A stretch of 64,000 nucleotides of DNA. Source: Nitrosomonadales bacterium. Lineage in GTDB: Bacteria; Pseudomonadota; Gammaproteobacteria; Burkholderiales; Gallionellaceae. Below the pieces are notes generated by a model that made no database searches, had not been told where the DNA came from, and saw only the letters and a list, made by a program, of their open reading frames with translations. The stretch lies in contig JADKHS010000002.1 in assembly GCA_016721605.1 (NCBI GenBank), positions 124,001 to 188,000 on the forward strand, read 5' to 3'. A program made the translations under genes and the position numbers. Positions 1 to 9,306 of this stretch are shown here, piece after piece; the stretch's first letter is position 1; the number at the start of each line of letters is the position of its first letter.

Positions 1-221
1 GCCACAAGATCGAAACCAAATTAGTTGGCCCTGCATGGCGCGACGTAAGCAAACGCTATAAAGGAGATCCTGACGCTAAGGCACATCTGATTGCAAAGGT
101 GAAGGCTGGTGGCAAAGGCAATTGGACAGATGTAACGGGTGGAATCGCTATGCCCCCTTATTCTCCTCGGGTATCAGATGAAAATATCGAGAAGCTGGTG
201 ACATTTGTGCTGTCCCAATAA
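1..221 (+). CDS. Cytochrome c class I, C-terminal part (5' truncated by window edge)
   Basis: The frame is open from the window edge (base 3) and ends with TAA at 219-221, giving 72 residues. The first residue is a His followed by KIETKLVGPA, the usual sequence right after a CXXCH haem site, so the haem cysteines probably lie just outside the window. GGIAMPPYSP carries the expected axial Met ligand, and the end (EKLVTFVLSQ) matches the last helix of small c551/c8-type cytochromes. These are periplasmic electron carriers. The family call is good; the redox partner cannot be told. Confidence 0.85.
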   Translation, partial: HKIETKLVGPAWRDVSKRYKGDPDAKAHLIAKVKAGGKGNWTDVTGGIAMPPYSPRVSDENIEKLVTFVLSQ

Positions 222-308
222 GCAATTTAAGTGCAAATAGCCTTTGGTGTAACTGTATTTACCCATTCATTGGCAGTTACACCGCGATTTATAATTTGAA
301 AGGACGGT

Positions 309-1345
309 ATGCGCTATTTTAGAATTTCATTTCTTATTGCTTTTGTAGGCCTTGGGTTTGCAGCATGGTGGGGTTATAGCCGTGGTGGTTGGGTGGTCGC
401 GCTTGAAGCCCTTGGAATTGCCGCTATTCTCTGTGTTATGGAGGTATCACTTTCTTTCGACAATGCCGTCGTCAATGCTTCTGTACTCAAAAGCTGGAAC
501 AAATTCTGGCAGGACATCTTTCTGACAATCGGAATGTTGATCGCCGTGTTTGGCATGCGATTGTTTTTTCCGCTTGTGATTGTTGCACTCGCGGCTGACC
601 TCGGATTAATTGAGGTGTGGAATATGGGGCTAAACAATCCCGATGAATATGCGCTTCACTTGGTCAATCATCATGCTGAAGTAGCCGCGTTTGGAGGAGT
701 TTTTCTATTGCTGGTATTCCTCAATTTTCTACTGGATGCAAAAAAGAATTGCATTGGCTTGGTCATATTGAGGAAAAAATCGCCACCTTTGGTAAAGTGG
801 CATCAATTTCGGTCATGATTGCGCTAGGCACGCTATTGGCCAGTTTATCCATGGTTGAGGAGAACAAGCAACTGGTGGTATTAGTCGCCGGCCTTTGGGG
901 GGTGTTGTCTTACGTGGGTGTAGACGTGCTCAGCAGTCTTCTTGAAAAAGAAGAAGATGACGCAAAAATCGGTGATGTTATTAAGCGCGGCGGGATAGGT
1001 GGCTTTCTTTATCTTGAGGTACTGGATGCTTCCTTCTCTTTTGATGGAGTGATCGGGGCATTTGCCATTACCAAAGATATCGTCATCATTATGATTGGCC
1101 TGGGTATTGGCGCGATGTTTGTACGCTCAATGACTGTATTTCTGGTACGTAAAGAAACACTTGATGCGTATGTGTACCTTGAGCATGGCGCACATTATGC
1201 GATCGGAATTCTGGCTGTCATTATGCTTGCTAGTATGAAATTCCATATCCCTGAGATTTTCACTGGTTTCGTAGGGGTAGTTTTTATTGCCGCCTCTCTA
1301 TGGTCTTCATTGCGCTACAGGCGTATCAAACAACAACATAAATAG
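309..1345 (+). pseudogene. TerC/DUF475-family integral membrane protein, single frameshift
   Basis: Two overlapping frames make one protein of about 345 residues: 309 to about 745 gives the N-terminal half (EVSLSFDNAVVNA and several membrane helices), and the frame ending at 1345 gives the rest (LHWLGHIEEK, then LDASFSFDGVIGAFAI and further helices). The two acidic SFDNA/SFDG motifs in membrane segments are typical of the TerC superfamily, which is linked to metal-ion transport or tolerance. The frame changes in an A6 run near 738-744; one more A restores the reading. The start has a good ribosome site (GAAAGGACGGT). It may be a consensus error or a recent mutation. The substrate is unknown. 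Confidence 0.8.
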
Positions 1346-1365
1346 CCACCGCAACAAAAAGTCCC

Positions 1366-1387
1366 TCCGCTAAAGCGGATTATTTAC
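1366..1387. terminator. Weak hairpin between convergent genes
   Basis: TCCGC-TAAA-GCGGA forms a 5-bp stem followed by ATTATTT, between the convergent DUF475 gene and dut. It could act as a weak terminator for the plus-strand gene. The stem is short, so confidence is low. Confidence 0.35.
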
Positions 1388-1446
1388 GTTGTGATATGTT
1401 GGCCTGCCCAATTTGTGATTCATAGGCCGTATCCGTCAAACTACCA

Positions 1447-1899
1447 TCAATGCTTACCGGTGCTGCCGAAGCCGTCACTTCCGCGCTGGCTTACGGGAAA
1501 ATCCGTGACGATATTGAACTGCATTTGCAGTACCGGCACGACAACCAGTTGTGCCATACGTTCCAGGGGCATTAGCGTGAACGGGTGCTGCCCGCGGTTC
1601 CAGATAGAAACAAATATTTGTCCTTGATAGTCGGAATCGATTAATCCGACCAAATTGCCCAGTACAATCCCATGCTTATGCCCAAGCCCGGAACGCGGCA
1701 AGATCATTGCGGCACACTGTGGATCGGCTAGGTGGACTGCAATACCGCTCGGGATGAGTTCACATTGGCCGGGCTGAATAATCATGCTCTGGTCAATACA
1801 AGCGCGCAGATCTATCCCTGCTGATCCAGGCGTGGCGTAAGCGGGCGGGTGCTCATGCAAGCGTGGGTCGAGAATTTTCACATCCACAGTTTTTTTCAT
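1447..1899 (-). CDS. dut: Deoxyuridine 5'-triphosphate nucleotidohydrolase (dUTPase)
   Basis: 150 residues, the normal size for a trimeric bacterial dUTPase, which hydrolyses dUTP to dUMP and pyrophosphate to keep uracil out of DNA and feed dTMP synthesis. All family motifs are present in order: PGSAGIDLRA, PRSGLGHKHG, GLIDSDYQGQI with the catalytic Asp, ERMAQLVVVPV, and the C-terminal Gly-rich arm RGSDGFGSTG that closes over the substrate. Its ATG overlaps the stop of coaBC by 4 bp, so the two genes are translationally coupled in the common proteobacterial coaBC-dut order. Intact. Confidence 0.97.
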   Translation of the reverse strand: MKKTVDVKILDPRLHEHPPAYATPGSAGIDLRACIDQSMIIQPGQCELIPSGIAVHLADPQCAAMILPRSGLGHKHGIVLGNLVGLIDSDYQGQIFVSIWNRGQHPFTLMPLERMAQLVVVPVLQMQFNIVTDFPVSQRGSDGFGSTGKH

Positions 1900-3107
1900 A
1901 ATTCATTTCCTTGCCGGTAAAGTTTGACTATGTGCCGCAACAAAGCGCGCGCAAGTGTGAGTTTATCCGTGCGCGGCAAGACATGCTCGCCCGCATCGTC
2001 AAATAAAATCAACTCGTTATCATCTGCCCCAATTGCTTGCTGCGCTAAATTGGCTGCGATTAGTGGAATTTTTTTTGTTTTCCGCTTCGTTGCAGCGTAT
2101 TCCTGCAAATTGTGGCTTTCAGCCGCGAAACCCACGCAAAATGGTGGTTTTGGAAGCCCTGCAACATATCCCAGAATATCTGGATTGGGTAATAGTTCCA
2201 GTGTTAATCCGCCAGTACTTTTCTTGATTTTCTGTGCGGTTGGTTGTGCTACGCGATAATCGGCTACGGCTGCCACGCCAATAAAAATATCGGCATCTGC
2301 GGCATGTTTTTGGACTACCTCGAACATTTCCGCCGCGCTGGTGACATTCACCAAAACAACACCATGAGGGCTGGATAAAGCTGTAGGACCGGAAATCAAT
2401 GTCACCTCCGCACCCAGTTCCAGCGAGGCCTGCGCGATGGCATAGCCCATCTTGCCGGAACTGCGATTAGTAATGCCACGTACTGCGTCTATTGCTTCGT
2501 AGGTTGGTCCGGCAGTCAACAGAACTTTCACGCCGGATAGTAATTTTGGCTGAAAGAACGTGAGCATAGCGCGTACTAACTCTGCGGGTTCCAACATGCG
2601 TCCCATTCCTTCTTCGCCACATGCTTGCACACCGCTGACAGGACCTAAAATGGTTACACCATCCGCAATAAGTTGCCGGATATTACGTTGCGTGGCTGGA
2701 CTTTCCCACATTTGTCGATTCATTGCAGGGGCGACCAGCAATGGGCAATTGCGCGCCAAACACAAAGTGGAAAGCAGGTCATCGGCCAAACCATGCGCCA
2801 GCTTGGCGATAAAATCAGCTGTGGCCGGTGCGATTATCATGGCATCGGCAGCACGGCTTAGGTTGATGTGTGCCATATGATTAGTTGCGTGTTCGCCCCA
2901 CTGATTGGTGAACACCGGTTTGCCGGATAAGGCCTGCATGGTGGTCGGGGTGATGAAGTGGCACGCAGCTTCAGTCATCGCAACCTGTACCTGTATGCCC
3001 TGATTGACCAATAGGCGAGTTAATTCGGCACCTTTATAGGCGGCAATACCTCCGGTAAGGCCAAGCACAATACGCTTTGTTTGAATTTGTTCCATAATGC
3101 TATGCAT
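1896..3107 (-). CDS. coaBC: Bifunctional phosphopantothenoylcysteine decarboxylase / phosphopantothenate-cysteine ligase
   Basis: 403 residues, normal for the fused CoaBC (Dfp) enzyme that makes 4'-phosphopantetheine in coenzyme A synthesis. The N-terminal flavoprotein (CoaC) half shows GGIAAYKGAELTRLL, the HINLSRAAD segment and the substrate-binding APAMNRQMW; the ACGEEGMGRM loop carries the catalytic Cys. The CoaB half starts near residue 195 with LTAGPTYEAIDAVRGITN and RSSGKMGYAIAQ, and the dimerisation/nucleotide region follows (VGFAAES, KKIPLIAAN). It is divergent from radC, with the two start regions overlapping by a few bases, and is followed by dut with a 4-bp overlap. Confidence 0.96.
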   Translation of the reverse strand: MHSIMEQIQTKRIVLGLTGGIAAYKGAELTRLLVNQGIQVQVAMTEAACHFITPTTMQALSGKPVFTNQWGEHATNHMAHINLSRAADAMIIAPATADFIAKLAHGLADDLLSTLCLARNCPLLVAPAMNRQMWESPATQRNIRQLIADGVTILGPVSGVQACGEEGMGRMLEPAELVRAMLTFFQPKLLSGVKVLLTAGPTYEAIDAVRGITNRSSGKMGYAIAQASLELGAEVTLISGPTALSSPHGVVLVNVTSAAEMFEVVQKHAADADIFIGVAAVADYRVAQPTAQKIKKSTGGLTLELLPNPDILGYVAGLPKPPFCVGFAAESHNLQEYAATKRKTKKIPLIAANLAQQAIGADDNELILFDDAGEHVLPRTDKLTLARALLRHIVKLYRQGNEL

Positions 3108-3165
3108 CTTAGCAAAAACTGTTGTTCCATATCAAAAAACCACCACGCTTAGGCAAAGGAGAGCA

Positions 3166-3840
3166 ATGGGAATTAATAATTGGCCTGAGGAAGAACGACC
3201 GCGGGAAAAGTTAATTCAGCGCGGTGCAACCTCACTCTCGGATGCCGAACTGCTGGCAATATTTCTGCGTACTGGTGTAGTAGGCAAAAGTGCGGTCGAT
3301 TTGGCGCGTGACCTGCTTACCCGGTTTGGCACGCTTACCCGTTTATTCGCAGCTAGCCAAGAGGAGTTTTGCACGATATATGGTATGGGGCAGGCCAAAT
3401 ATGTTCAGTTGCAGGCCGTGCTGGAAATGTCGCGGCGTGCGTTGCAAGAGGTAATGCGCATGGGCGATGCGCTAAATTCACCGGGCGCGGTACGCGATTA
3501 TCTTCGATTGCTGTTGCATAGCCGCGAACAGGAGGTGTTCCTGGTTGTCTTCCTCACCGCACAAAACCGTGTGATTGCATCAGAGGAAATGTTCCATGGC
3601 ACACTCACCCAAACTAGCGTGTATCCGCGCGAAGTGGTTAAACGCGCGCTATATCACAACGCGGCGGGAGTCATCTTGGCACATAACCACCCTTCAGGTG
3701 TAGCTGAGCCCAGCCAGTCCGACCGCTTGCTTACCGACACGCTCAAACAGGCACTCGCGCTGGTGGATGTGCGCGTGCTAGACCACTTCATTGTGGCAGG
3801 AACCGGGGGCTTATCATTTGCGGAGCGAGGAATGCTGTAA
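3166..3840 (+). CDS. radC: RadC family JAMM-domain protein
   Basis: 224 residues, the usual RadC length. The N-terminus has a helix-hairpin-helix region (LSDAELLAIFLRTG, then a GMGQAKYVQLQA hairpin). The C-terminal JAMM/MPN domain carries EEMFHGTLTQTSVYPREVVK and the metal motif HNHPSG followed by SQSD. The RadC family was once tied to DNA repair, but its cellular role is unsettled. The ATG at 3166 is chosen because AAGGAGAG lies 5 nt upstream and GINNWPEEERPREKL is the typical beginning; an upstream in-frame start at 3097 would overlap the divergent coaBC start. Intact. Confidence 0.93.
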   Translation: MGINNWPEEERPREKLIQRGATSLSDAELLAIFLRTGVVGKSAVDLARDLLTRFGTLTRLFAASQEEFCTIYGMGQAKYVQLQAVLEMSRRALQEVMRMGDALNSPGAVRDYLRLLLHSREQEVFLVVFLTAQNRVIASEEMFHGTLTQTSVYPREVVKRALYHNAAGVILAHNHPSGVAEPSQSDRLLTDTLKQALALVDVRVLDHFIVAGTGGLSFAERGML

Positions 3841-3851
3841 TGGATTCTTTA

Positions 3852-3992
3852 GGGCGCCTCTAAAAATTAAGAGTTCTAAGCAAGACTAGGCGCGAATAAA
3901 AAATGTTGACGCAGCATATAATTGATATGTAAGGAAACATTTTTTGTTAGCAACAACGTATTGTGACGAAATCTGAATTTTTAGAGGTGCCC
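3852..3992. mobile_element. MITE-like non-coding element, copy 1
   Basis: A 141-bp element with terminal inverted repeats: the left end is GGGCGCCTCTAAAAATT, and the right end read on the other strand is GGGCACCTCTAAAAATTC. TTTA flanks both sides (3848-3851 and 3993-3996), as expected for a target duplication, although the same TTTA flanks copy 2 and could be part of the element. The interior is nearly identical to 11762-11903. It has no coding potential, so it would need a transposase supplied elsewhere. Confidence 0.8.
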
Positions 3993-4489
3993 TTTAGTCA
4001 ATTGTTAACCAACCTTCAGCTCGTTCCCCCTAACCCACGCACCAAATAATTTCAACTAATTTTCATTAGTTCAGCTTCTCAAAAACCTCATTTCGGTAGA
4101 GCTCCCGCTTTCTCGTTTTTTGCAAATTTCTGGCGTACTACTAACAACCGCTTTAGCCTGACGTAGCGGTAATCAGCTGCTATGTGTCAGAAGTAACCGG
4201 CTCACCAATTTTTGGTCGCGATGCCGCTTTTAGAAAATTGTTATTGCGCTATTATTTGCGCCTGAAGTCTCAAACGAACTTTTTGTCAAAATGAAATCCA
4301 ACGGTCATATTATCTTTCACAACAACAACGAAACAAAAGCAATGGTAACGGGGGTTGAGTATAGAAATACTAATGTGCCAGTAAATATGTTGTAGCAAAG
4401 AAAAATATTAGCGCCAAAATGGATATACTCCTTGCAGTTTTGTTAGGCGAATATAACAATGCGTTCCAATTTTTTAAAATGGAGATTCC
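3993..4489. other. Intergenic region without a recognisable gene
   Basis: AT-rich non-coding sequence of about 500 bp between MITE copy 1 and the first FGE-like gene. No plausible ORF or RNA was seen. An A/G-rich GGAGATT ribosome site sits directly before 4490. Confidence 0.6.
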
Positions 4490-5478
4490 ATGAAATCAGT
4501 TTATGTTTTATTTCTGCTAATGATGCCTCTCACGGTATCTGTTAACGCGTATGCAGCCGGATCCGTGTTGAGCGTCAATTGCAAAGGTGATGATGAAGGG
4601 GCAGAAGTATTGATTAACGGCAAATTTAAAGGCGAATGTCCGTTAGACATAAAGGTACCAGTGGGCAAATTGAAGTTGAAGGTGCAAAAAAAAGTTGATG
4701 CCTTTAGTGATCGAATATTTGAACAAGAAATTCGTATGGGCGATGACGTAGTAAAAAGATCGATGTGATCTTGGGTGCGGCGCAGCTTAACGCAAAAGGT
4801 AAACGGCAGAAACCTAAAAAGTTAGCCTTAGAAGATAAGGCAAAAACATTACAGGAAGAAAAGAAAAAATGTGTCGAATGTCCCGAGATGGTGCCAATTC
4901 CAGGCACCAATTTCGCCATGGCAAAATACACCGTCACCTTCCAAGACTGGGATGCATGCGTGGTTGACGGCGGCTGTAACGGTTATCGTCCCTCGGATAA
5001 GGAATGGGGGCGTGACACACGTCCTGTGATTAATGTGAGTTGGAATGATGCCCAAGCTTATATTCAATGGCTATCGAACAAGACCGGTAAACCTTACCGT
5101 CTGCCGACTGAACAGGAATGGGAAATCGCCGCGCGGGCTGGCACGACTACCGAATATTATTGGGGCATTTTTCCTTTTGGAGATTCGGCCTCTAGCGCTA
5201 ATGCTAACTGTAATGCTTGTGGCAGCAAGTGGGACAACAGGACAACCGCACCAGTTGGCAGTTTCAAGCCAAACGGTTTCGGCCTATACGACATGTCTGG
5301 CAATGTTTGGCAATGGACGGACAGTTGCTGGGAGGGGGACTGCAAGAAGCGAGTGCTTCGTGGCGGCTCTTGGAATGACACCACGTCAAACATTCGCATC
5401 GCTACCCGTTTCAAGGATGATATAACTGAACGTTACCATATCAGCGGATTTAGACTTGCCATGACCCTGAAAAAATAG
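4490..5478 (+). pseudogene. Secreted PEGA + FGE/SUMF1-domain protein, copy 1 (frameshifted)
   Basis: Signal peptide (MKSVYVLFLLMMPLTV...AYA), then a PEGA-like beta domain (GAEVLINGKFKGECPLDIKV), a Lys-rich linker and an FGE-sulfatase/SUMF1 domain (EMVPIPGTNFAMAKYTVTF, PVINVSWNDAQAYIQWLS, YRLPTEQEWEIAARAG, NGFGLYDMSGNVWQW, RVLRGGSW, GFRLAM). The frame breaks near 4757 where one G is missing compared with copy 2 (VVKRSM-stop instead of VVKR-V/I-D). The RGGSW block lacks the cysteine pair of true formylglycine-generating enzymes, so sulfatase activation is unlikely; a ligand-binding or structural periplasmic role is more probable. A tandem paralogue follows at 5683. Confidence 0.75.
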
Positions 5479-5682
5479 AAAGTTCCGGGTTAGCATTTTA
5501 TTTTTATCTCCTCATAAATGGATATATGAAAGACAGTCGTTACATAAACAACTTCAGCAACCAGGATAGTTTGAGTCTAAACCCATAGTTAAAACCTTAT
5601 GCACTTATAAGGAAAACCTTATTAAAATAGCTTAAAAATGCTTTGAGCATCTGCCCATTTTTTATTTTTTAACGGAGATTTC

Positions 5683-6574
5683 ATGAAATCAATTTATTTT
5701 TTGTTCTTGTTAGTTCTGGCCGCATCATCCGCTAACGTTTACGCGGCTGGCTCCGTACTGCGTGTTGTGTGTAAAGGTGATGACGTGGGTGCCGAAGTTT
5801 TAGTTAATGGGAAATTTAAAGGCGAATGCCCGTTAGATATAAAAGTGCCTATTGGCACGCTTAAACTGAAGGTACAAAAGAAAGTCGATGCTTCCAGTGA
5901 CCGCATATTTGAACAAGAAATCCGCGTGGGCGATGGCGTAGTAAAAAGGGTCGAAGTGCTGTTGAGCGCGCCAAAACTTAGCGCCGAAGGCAAACGGGTC
6001 AAACCTGAGCGATCGAAAGCTGCCAAGACTGAAGAGAAGAACATAGAAGAAAAGCTTACAACATGCACTGTCTGCCCTGAAATGGTGCCGATTCCAGGCT
6101 CAGATTTTGAGATTGGAAAATATACTGTCACATTCGATGAATGGGATGCATGCGTGGAAGACGGTGGTTGTAATGGTTACAAACCATTAGATGAAGAATG
6201 GGGACGTGGCAAACAACCCGTGGTTAATGTGAACTGGAATGATGTTCAGAGCTATCTTGAATGGCTATCCCGCAAGACTGGTAAAACCTACCGTCTACCG
6301 AGCGAACACGAATGGGAAATTGCTACGCGAGCCGGTACTACCACTCAGTATTACTGGGGGGATGAACTCGGGTTTCAGAATGCCAATTGCCATGGTTGTG
6401 GTATTCTGGCAATGGACGGATGGTTGCAGGGAAGGCGATTGTGCAAGACTGGTTCTTCGAGGTGGGTCTTTTGAATACGACTCAGAGTATCTAAATGTAA
6501 GCTACCGTGAGGGGATTGAAGCTACAGAACGCGTTAACAACCTTGGGTTTCGCGTTGCCAGGACACTGCCATAA
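5683..6574 (+). pseudogene. Secreted PEGA + FGE/SUMF1-domain protein, copy 2 (internal deletion)
   Basis: Paralogue of the preceding gene with the same order: signal peptide, PEGA-like domain (GAEVLVNGKFKGECPLDIKV), linker, FGE domain (EMVPIPGSDFEIGKYTVTF, YRLPSEHEWEIATRAG). Here the frame is intact across the point where copy 1 breaks. It is damaged near 6400 instead: the sequence jumps from the NCHGCG segment directly to QWTDGC, losing about 80 bp that in copy 1 encode the TTAPVGSFKPNG to SGNVW part, and the frame shifts. The end (RLVLRGGSF, NNLGFRVART) is read in another frame to 6574. This loss is too large for a base-calling slip, so it is a genuine lesion or a collapsed repeat. Confidence 0.72.
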
Positions 6575-6724
6575 ATTGTATTAACTTAGATCTGATCTGA
6601 CAGTTACCGAATTTCTAGTACCTGTCAGATATCTGTATAAAAATTTTGCAGAATTGAGGGCGTGCCCCTCGAGCTGCTTATCCTCTAGCAGGCTTCAGAG
6701 ACGTTCTGCAAGCAAGATTTGAAA

Positions 6725-7249
6725 TTACCTGTGGAATAACCTGCCGCTTACAATATTATTGATTGGCTTATTTGGCAATTCATTCACCGAAGTAGATTTC
6801 TTCGGGAAATGCTGCTGCAAATGGCTGCTCACTGCATGAATCCCCTTAATTACCCCAGCTTCAAACTTGCCCAACCGAAATGCCGATTCCATTTCAAGAC
6901 AAATTTCCTCCCAGCCAGCCTTGCCAAGCTTAACATTTATGCCACGGTCAGCGACAATTTCCACGTCACGATCAGCGAGTAGTAAATAAATCAACACTCC
7001 ATTGTTGTGCTCGGTGTCCCATACTCTCAATTGCGAAAACATATCAATAGCCCGCTCACATGCAGTCTGGTTAAGCCACAGGGCGGCGAAATCGAGCGAT
7101 GCTTCAACCGCAAAGCGGATCTGCCCGGCATGTTTGGCTTCGGCTTCATGAATTGCCTGCTCGATGGCATGCAGCGCATGCGCAGGGAACGCAGCCCTCA
7201 CCGCTGCGCTGCCCGTAATTAAATGCTTGATGATACGTTTAATCGCCAT
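6725..7249 (-). CDS. TPM-domain (TLP18.3/Psb32/MOLO-1) protein
   Basis: 174 residues with a TPM-like fold: AIEQAIHEAEAKHAGQIRFAVEA, VWDTEHNNGVLIYLLLADRD (the NGVLI core), VEIVADRGI and the last helix FEAGVIKGIHAVSSHL. No signal peptide is evident. Its ATG lies immediately after the frame-corrected stop of the upstream TPM gene, making it the third gene of a lemA-tpm-tpm operon, a common bacterial set of unknown biochemical function thought to act at the cell envelope. It is the small soluble partner usually found in this set. Confidence 0.85.
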   Translation of the reverse strand: MAIKRIIKHLITGSAAVRAAFPAHALHAIEQAIHEAEAKHAGQIRFAVEASLDFAALWLNQTACERAIDMFSQLRVWDTEHNNGVLIYLLLADRDVEIVADRGINVKLGKAGWEEICLEMESAFRLGKFEAGVIKGIHAVSSHLQQHFPKKSTSVNELPNKPINNIVSGRLFHR

Positions 7250-8088
7250 TCACCATCGCCCCGATGCACCACCACCGCCAAAACCACCGCCACCACCACC
7301 AAATCCCCCCCGCCAAACCCTCCTTGGCCAAAGCTACCGCCTCCTAAAGTACCGTGCCCACCACCAACCAAAATAAAGATAAACGCGATGATGCCCACAA
7401 TCCCCGCTATTAAAATGGGCGCGATTATGAGCCAAGCGAGCACAGCTGTAGCAAAGCCAATAACAATTGCCGCGGGTAGCCGTCCTAACAATTTGCGCAG
7501 TACGCCACCCACCACAATCACCAGCATAAAACCGATAAATAAAAACGGCTCCAGATTTTGAAAACTTCCTGATATTGCGCTACGCTCACGTGGTGGCGGT
7601 AACGATTCACCTTCAATGACCGCCAGCAGCTGTTCGATCCCGGTTGAAATACCCGCATAGTAATTTCCGCGCTTAAAGTGCGGAGTGATTGTCTCGGCAA
7701 TAATGCGCTTCGCAACAGCATCGGGTAGCGCACCTTCCAGACCGTAGCCAACTTCAATGCGCAATGTGCGATCATCTTTGGCAATGAGCAGCAATACGCC
7801 ATCATTAATTCCCTTACGCCCAAGCTTCCACGCTTCAACAACCCGAATACCGTATTGTTCAATCGCTTCCGGCTGGGTAGTTGGAACCAGCAGTACAGCA
7901 ATTTGCGCGCCTTTTTTCGCTTCAAATTGGGCGAGGCGTGTTTCAAGCTGTTGTTTTTGGGCAGCATCGAGAGTACTGGTCAAATCGGTTACACGTGCGC
8001 TTAGTGGCGGCACCGCCACTTCGGCATGCACTAAACCGCTTAACCATATCAGTGCGAACAGCAGGGCTAGCGCCCAGACACGCATCAT
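7250..8088 (-). CDS. TPM-domain membrane protein with Gly-rich tail (poly-G slip near the end)
   Basis: The start is placed at the MMRVW Met (8088), 1 nt after the lemA stop; a signal peptide follows (ALALLFALIWLSGLVHA). The TPM domain comes next (LTSTLDAAQKQQLETRLAQF, GIRVVEAWKLGRKGINDGVL, LRIEVGYGLEGALPDAVAKR), then two membrane helices (FLFIGFMLVIVVGGVL; AAIVIGFATAVLAWLIIAPI) and a Gly/Phe-rich tail. As written, the last residues are read in a wrong frame to 7219. Adding one G in the C7/G7 run at 7305-7311 gives the normal tail GGFGGGGASGRW and a stop at 7250, directly before the next ATG. This is very likely a sequencing slip. Confidence 0.87.
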
Positions 8089-8089
8089 G

Positions 8090-8704
8090 TCACTTAGCAG
8101 GCGATAACTGACCAGGCGTGCTGAAATCAACTGTCGGCGGCTTGGAAATTTCTTTCTCGTTTTCGACCGTAAACGAAGGCTTCACCTTGAATCCGAACAT
8201 CATCGCGGTTAAGTTGCTGGGGAAAGAGCGCACAACAATATTGTAATCCTGCACCGTTTTAATATACCGGTTACGCGCCACTGTTATACGATTTTCCGTG
8301 CCTTCAAGCTGCGCTTGCAAATCGCGAAAATTGGCGTCAGATTTCAACTGCGGATAATTCTCGCTTATTACCAGCAATCGGCTTAATGCCGAAGTCAATT
8401 CACCCTGGGCAGCTTGAAATTTGGCGAAAGCTTGTTCGTCATTGATGAGTTCCGGTGTAGCCTGGACGTTGCCGACCTTGGCCCGCGCATTGGTTACGCC
8501 CAGTAACACTGCTTGCTCCTGTGCGGCAAAACCTTTGACGGTATTAACCAGATTGGGCACCAAGTCGGTGCGGCGCTGGTATTGGTTTAACACTTCAGCC
8601 CAACTTGCCTTGATTTGCTCGTCGGTGGATTGCAGCGTGTTGTAGCCACAGCCGCTTAGAACCAGTGTAGAAAGAAAAGTTAAAAATAATAGCCTAATAC
8701 GCAT
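8090..8704 (-). CDS. lemA: LemA family lipoprotein
   Basis: 204 residues with a lipoprotein signal (LLFLTFLSTLVLSGCGYN; lipobox LSGC) and the LemA signature: ASWAEVLNQYQRRTDLVPNL, the helical FQAAQGELTSALSRLLVISE, NYPQLKSDANFRDLQAQLEG and TENRITVARNRYIKTVQDYN. LemA proteins are long helical envelope proteins of uncertain role, regularly encoded with TPM-domain proteins, as here. First gene of the operon; ribosome site GAGGAGAA lies before the ATG. Intact. Confidence 0.94.
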   Translation of the reverse strand: MRIRLLFLTFLSTLVLSGCGYNTLQSTDEQIKASWAEVLNQYQRRTDLVPNLVNTVKGFAAQEQAVLLGVTNARAKVGNVQATPELINDEQAFAKFQAAQGELTSALSRLLVISENYPQLKSDANFRDLQAQLEGTENRITVARNRYIKTVQDYNIVVRSFPSNLTAMMFGFKVKPSFTVENEKEISKPPTVDFSTPGQLSPAK

Positions 8705-9306
8705 GAAGTTCTCCTCATCAAAAAATTATGGAAAAACAATTTCCAACTATCTAACCCCAGTGTGGTACATATTACGCTACTGATGGCGATACGTCTGGAT
8801 GAAGATACAGCCATTGGCGGCTGAAATGTGAAGTAGGGTTATTGGCTCTAGCAGCCTGTCGGACTACCCGTTAGTTTTGCCAGCGACTTGGTATTGCCAG
8901 GTAGATTTGGCCGTAATTCCATAAACCAAGCCCAAACTAATAGCAGGGAAACATATTGTAAACAGGGGGCGGATGCAGCGGCCATCTAAGCCAGAAATGC
9001 CTACAGGCATACACACATAAATAAGGAAGGCAGGGGTACGACGTTACCGTAGGCTATGCCAAACAAGGCACAGGTATGCCTCAATCAAGCTCTCGGTTAG
9101 AGATATCCGAGTGGGTAGCTGAATAGATGGAACATGGTAACTGAACCATGATTGCCAGAGTGCACGGGGAATAAACACCGACCGCCTAGCCGGACATTTG
9201 GAATAAAGCTGTTGCAGTCTTTGATAAGACTGCAACGAATACCCAACCTATTGTTCAATATTTACTCAACAGGCCAGTGATATGGGTGGGGGTAAGCAGG
9301 CCAGCG
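8705..9306. other. Intergenic region, about 600 bp
   Basis: No convincing gene. A 63-residue minus-strand ORF (9044-9235) has no recognisable domain and no ribosome site. The only structured element seen is the perfect inverted repeat at 9211-9236. The lemA promoter should lie near 8710-8800. Confidence 0.5.
9211..9236. repeat. Perfect 11-bp inverted repeat (hairpin)
   Basis: GTTGCAGTCTT-TGAT-AAGACTGCAAC: an 11-bp perfect stem with a 4-nt loop. There is no T-run on either side, so it is not a classical terminator. It could be a transcript-end structure for the DUF4399 gene (75 bp downstream of its stop on the minus strand) or a protein-binding site. Confidence 0.55.

Noticed and set aside
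4490..5478. True formylglycine-generating enzyme for the sulfatase-fold gene at 38 kb
   Set aside because: The FGE-like domain lacks the catalytic cysteine pair, and the sulfatase-fold protein has Thr, not Cys, at the modification site.
7261..7330. Short CCA/CCG-type repeats that look like a microsatellite
   Set aside because: They encode the Gly/Phe-rich tail of the TPM protein in the corrected frame.
7223..7561. Pro-rich plus-strand ORF (many PPP and TTT)
   Set aside because: It is the reverse complement of the Gly-rich tail of the TPM protein.
9044..9235. 63-residue minus-strand ORF in the gap between lemA and the DUF4399 gene
   Set aside because: No domain, no ribosome site and odd composition; it also covers the perfect hairpin at 9211-9236.
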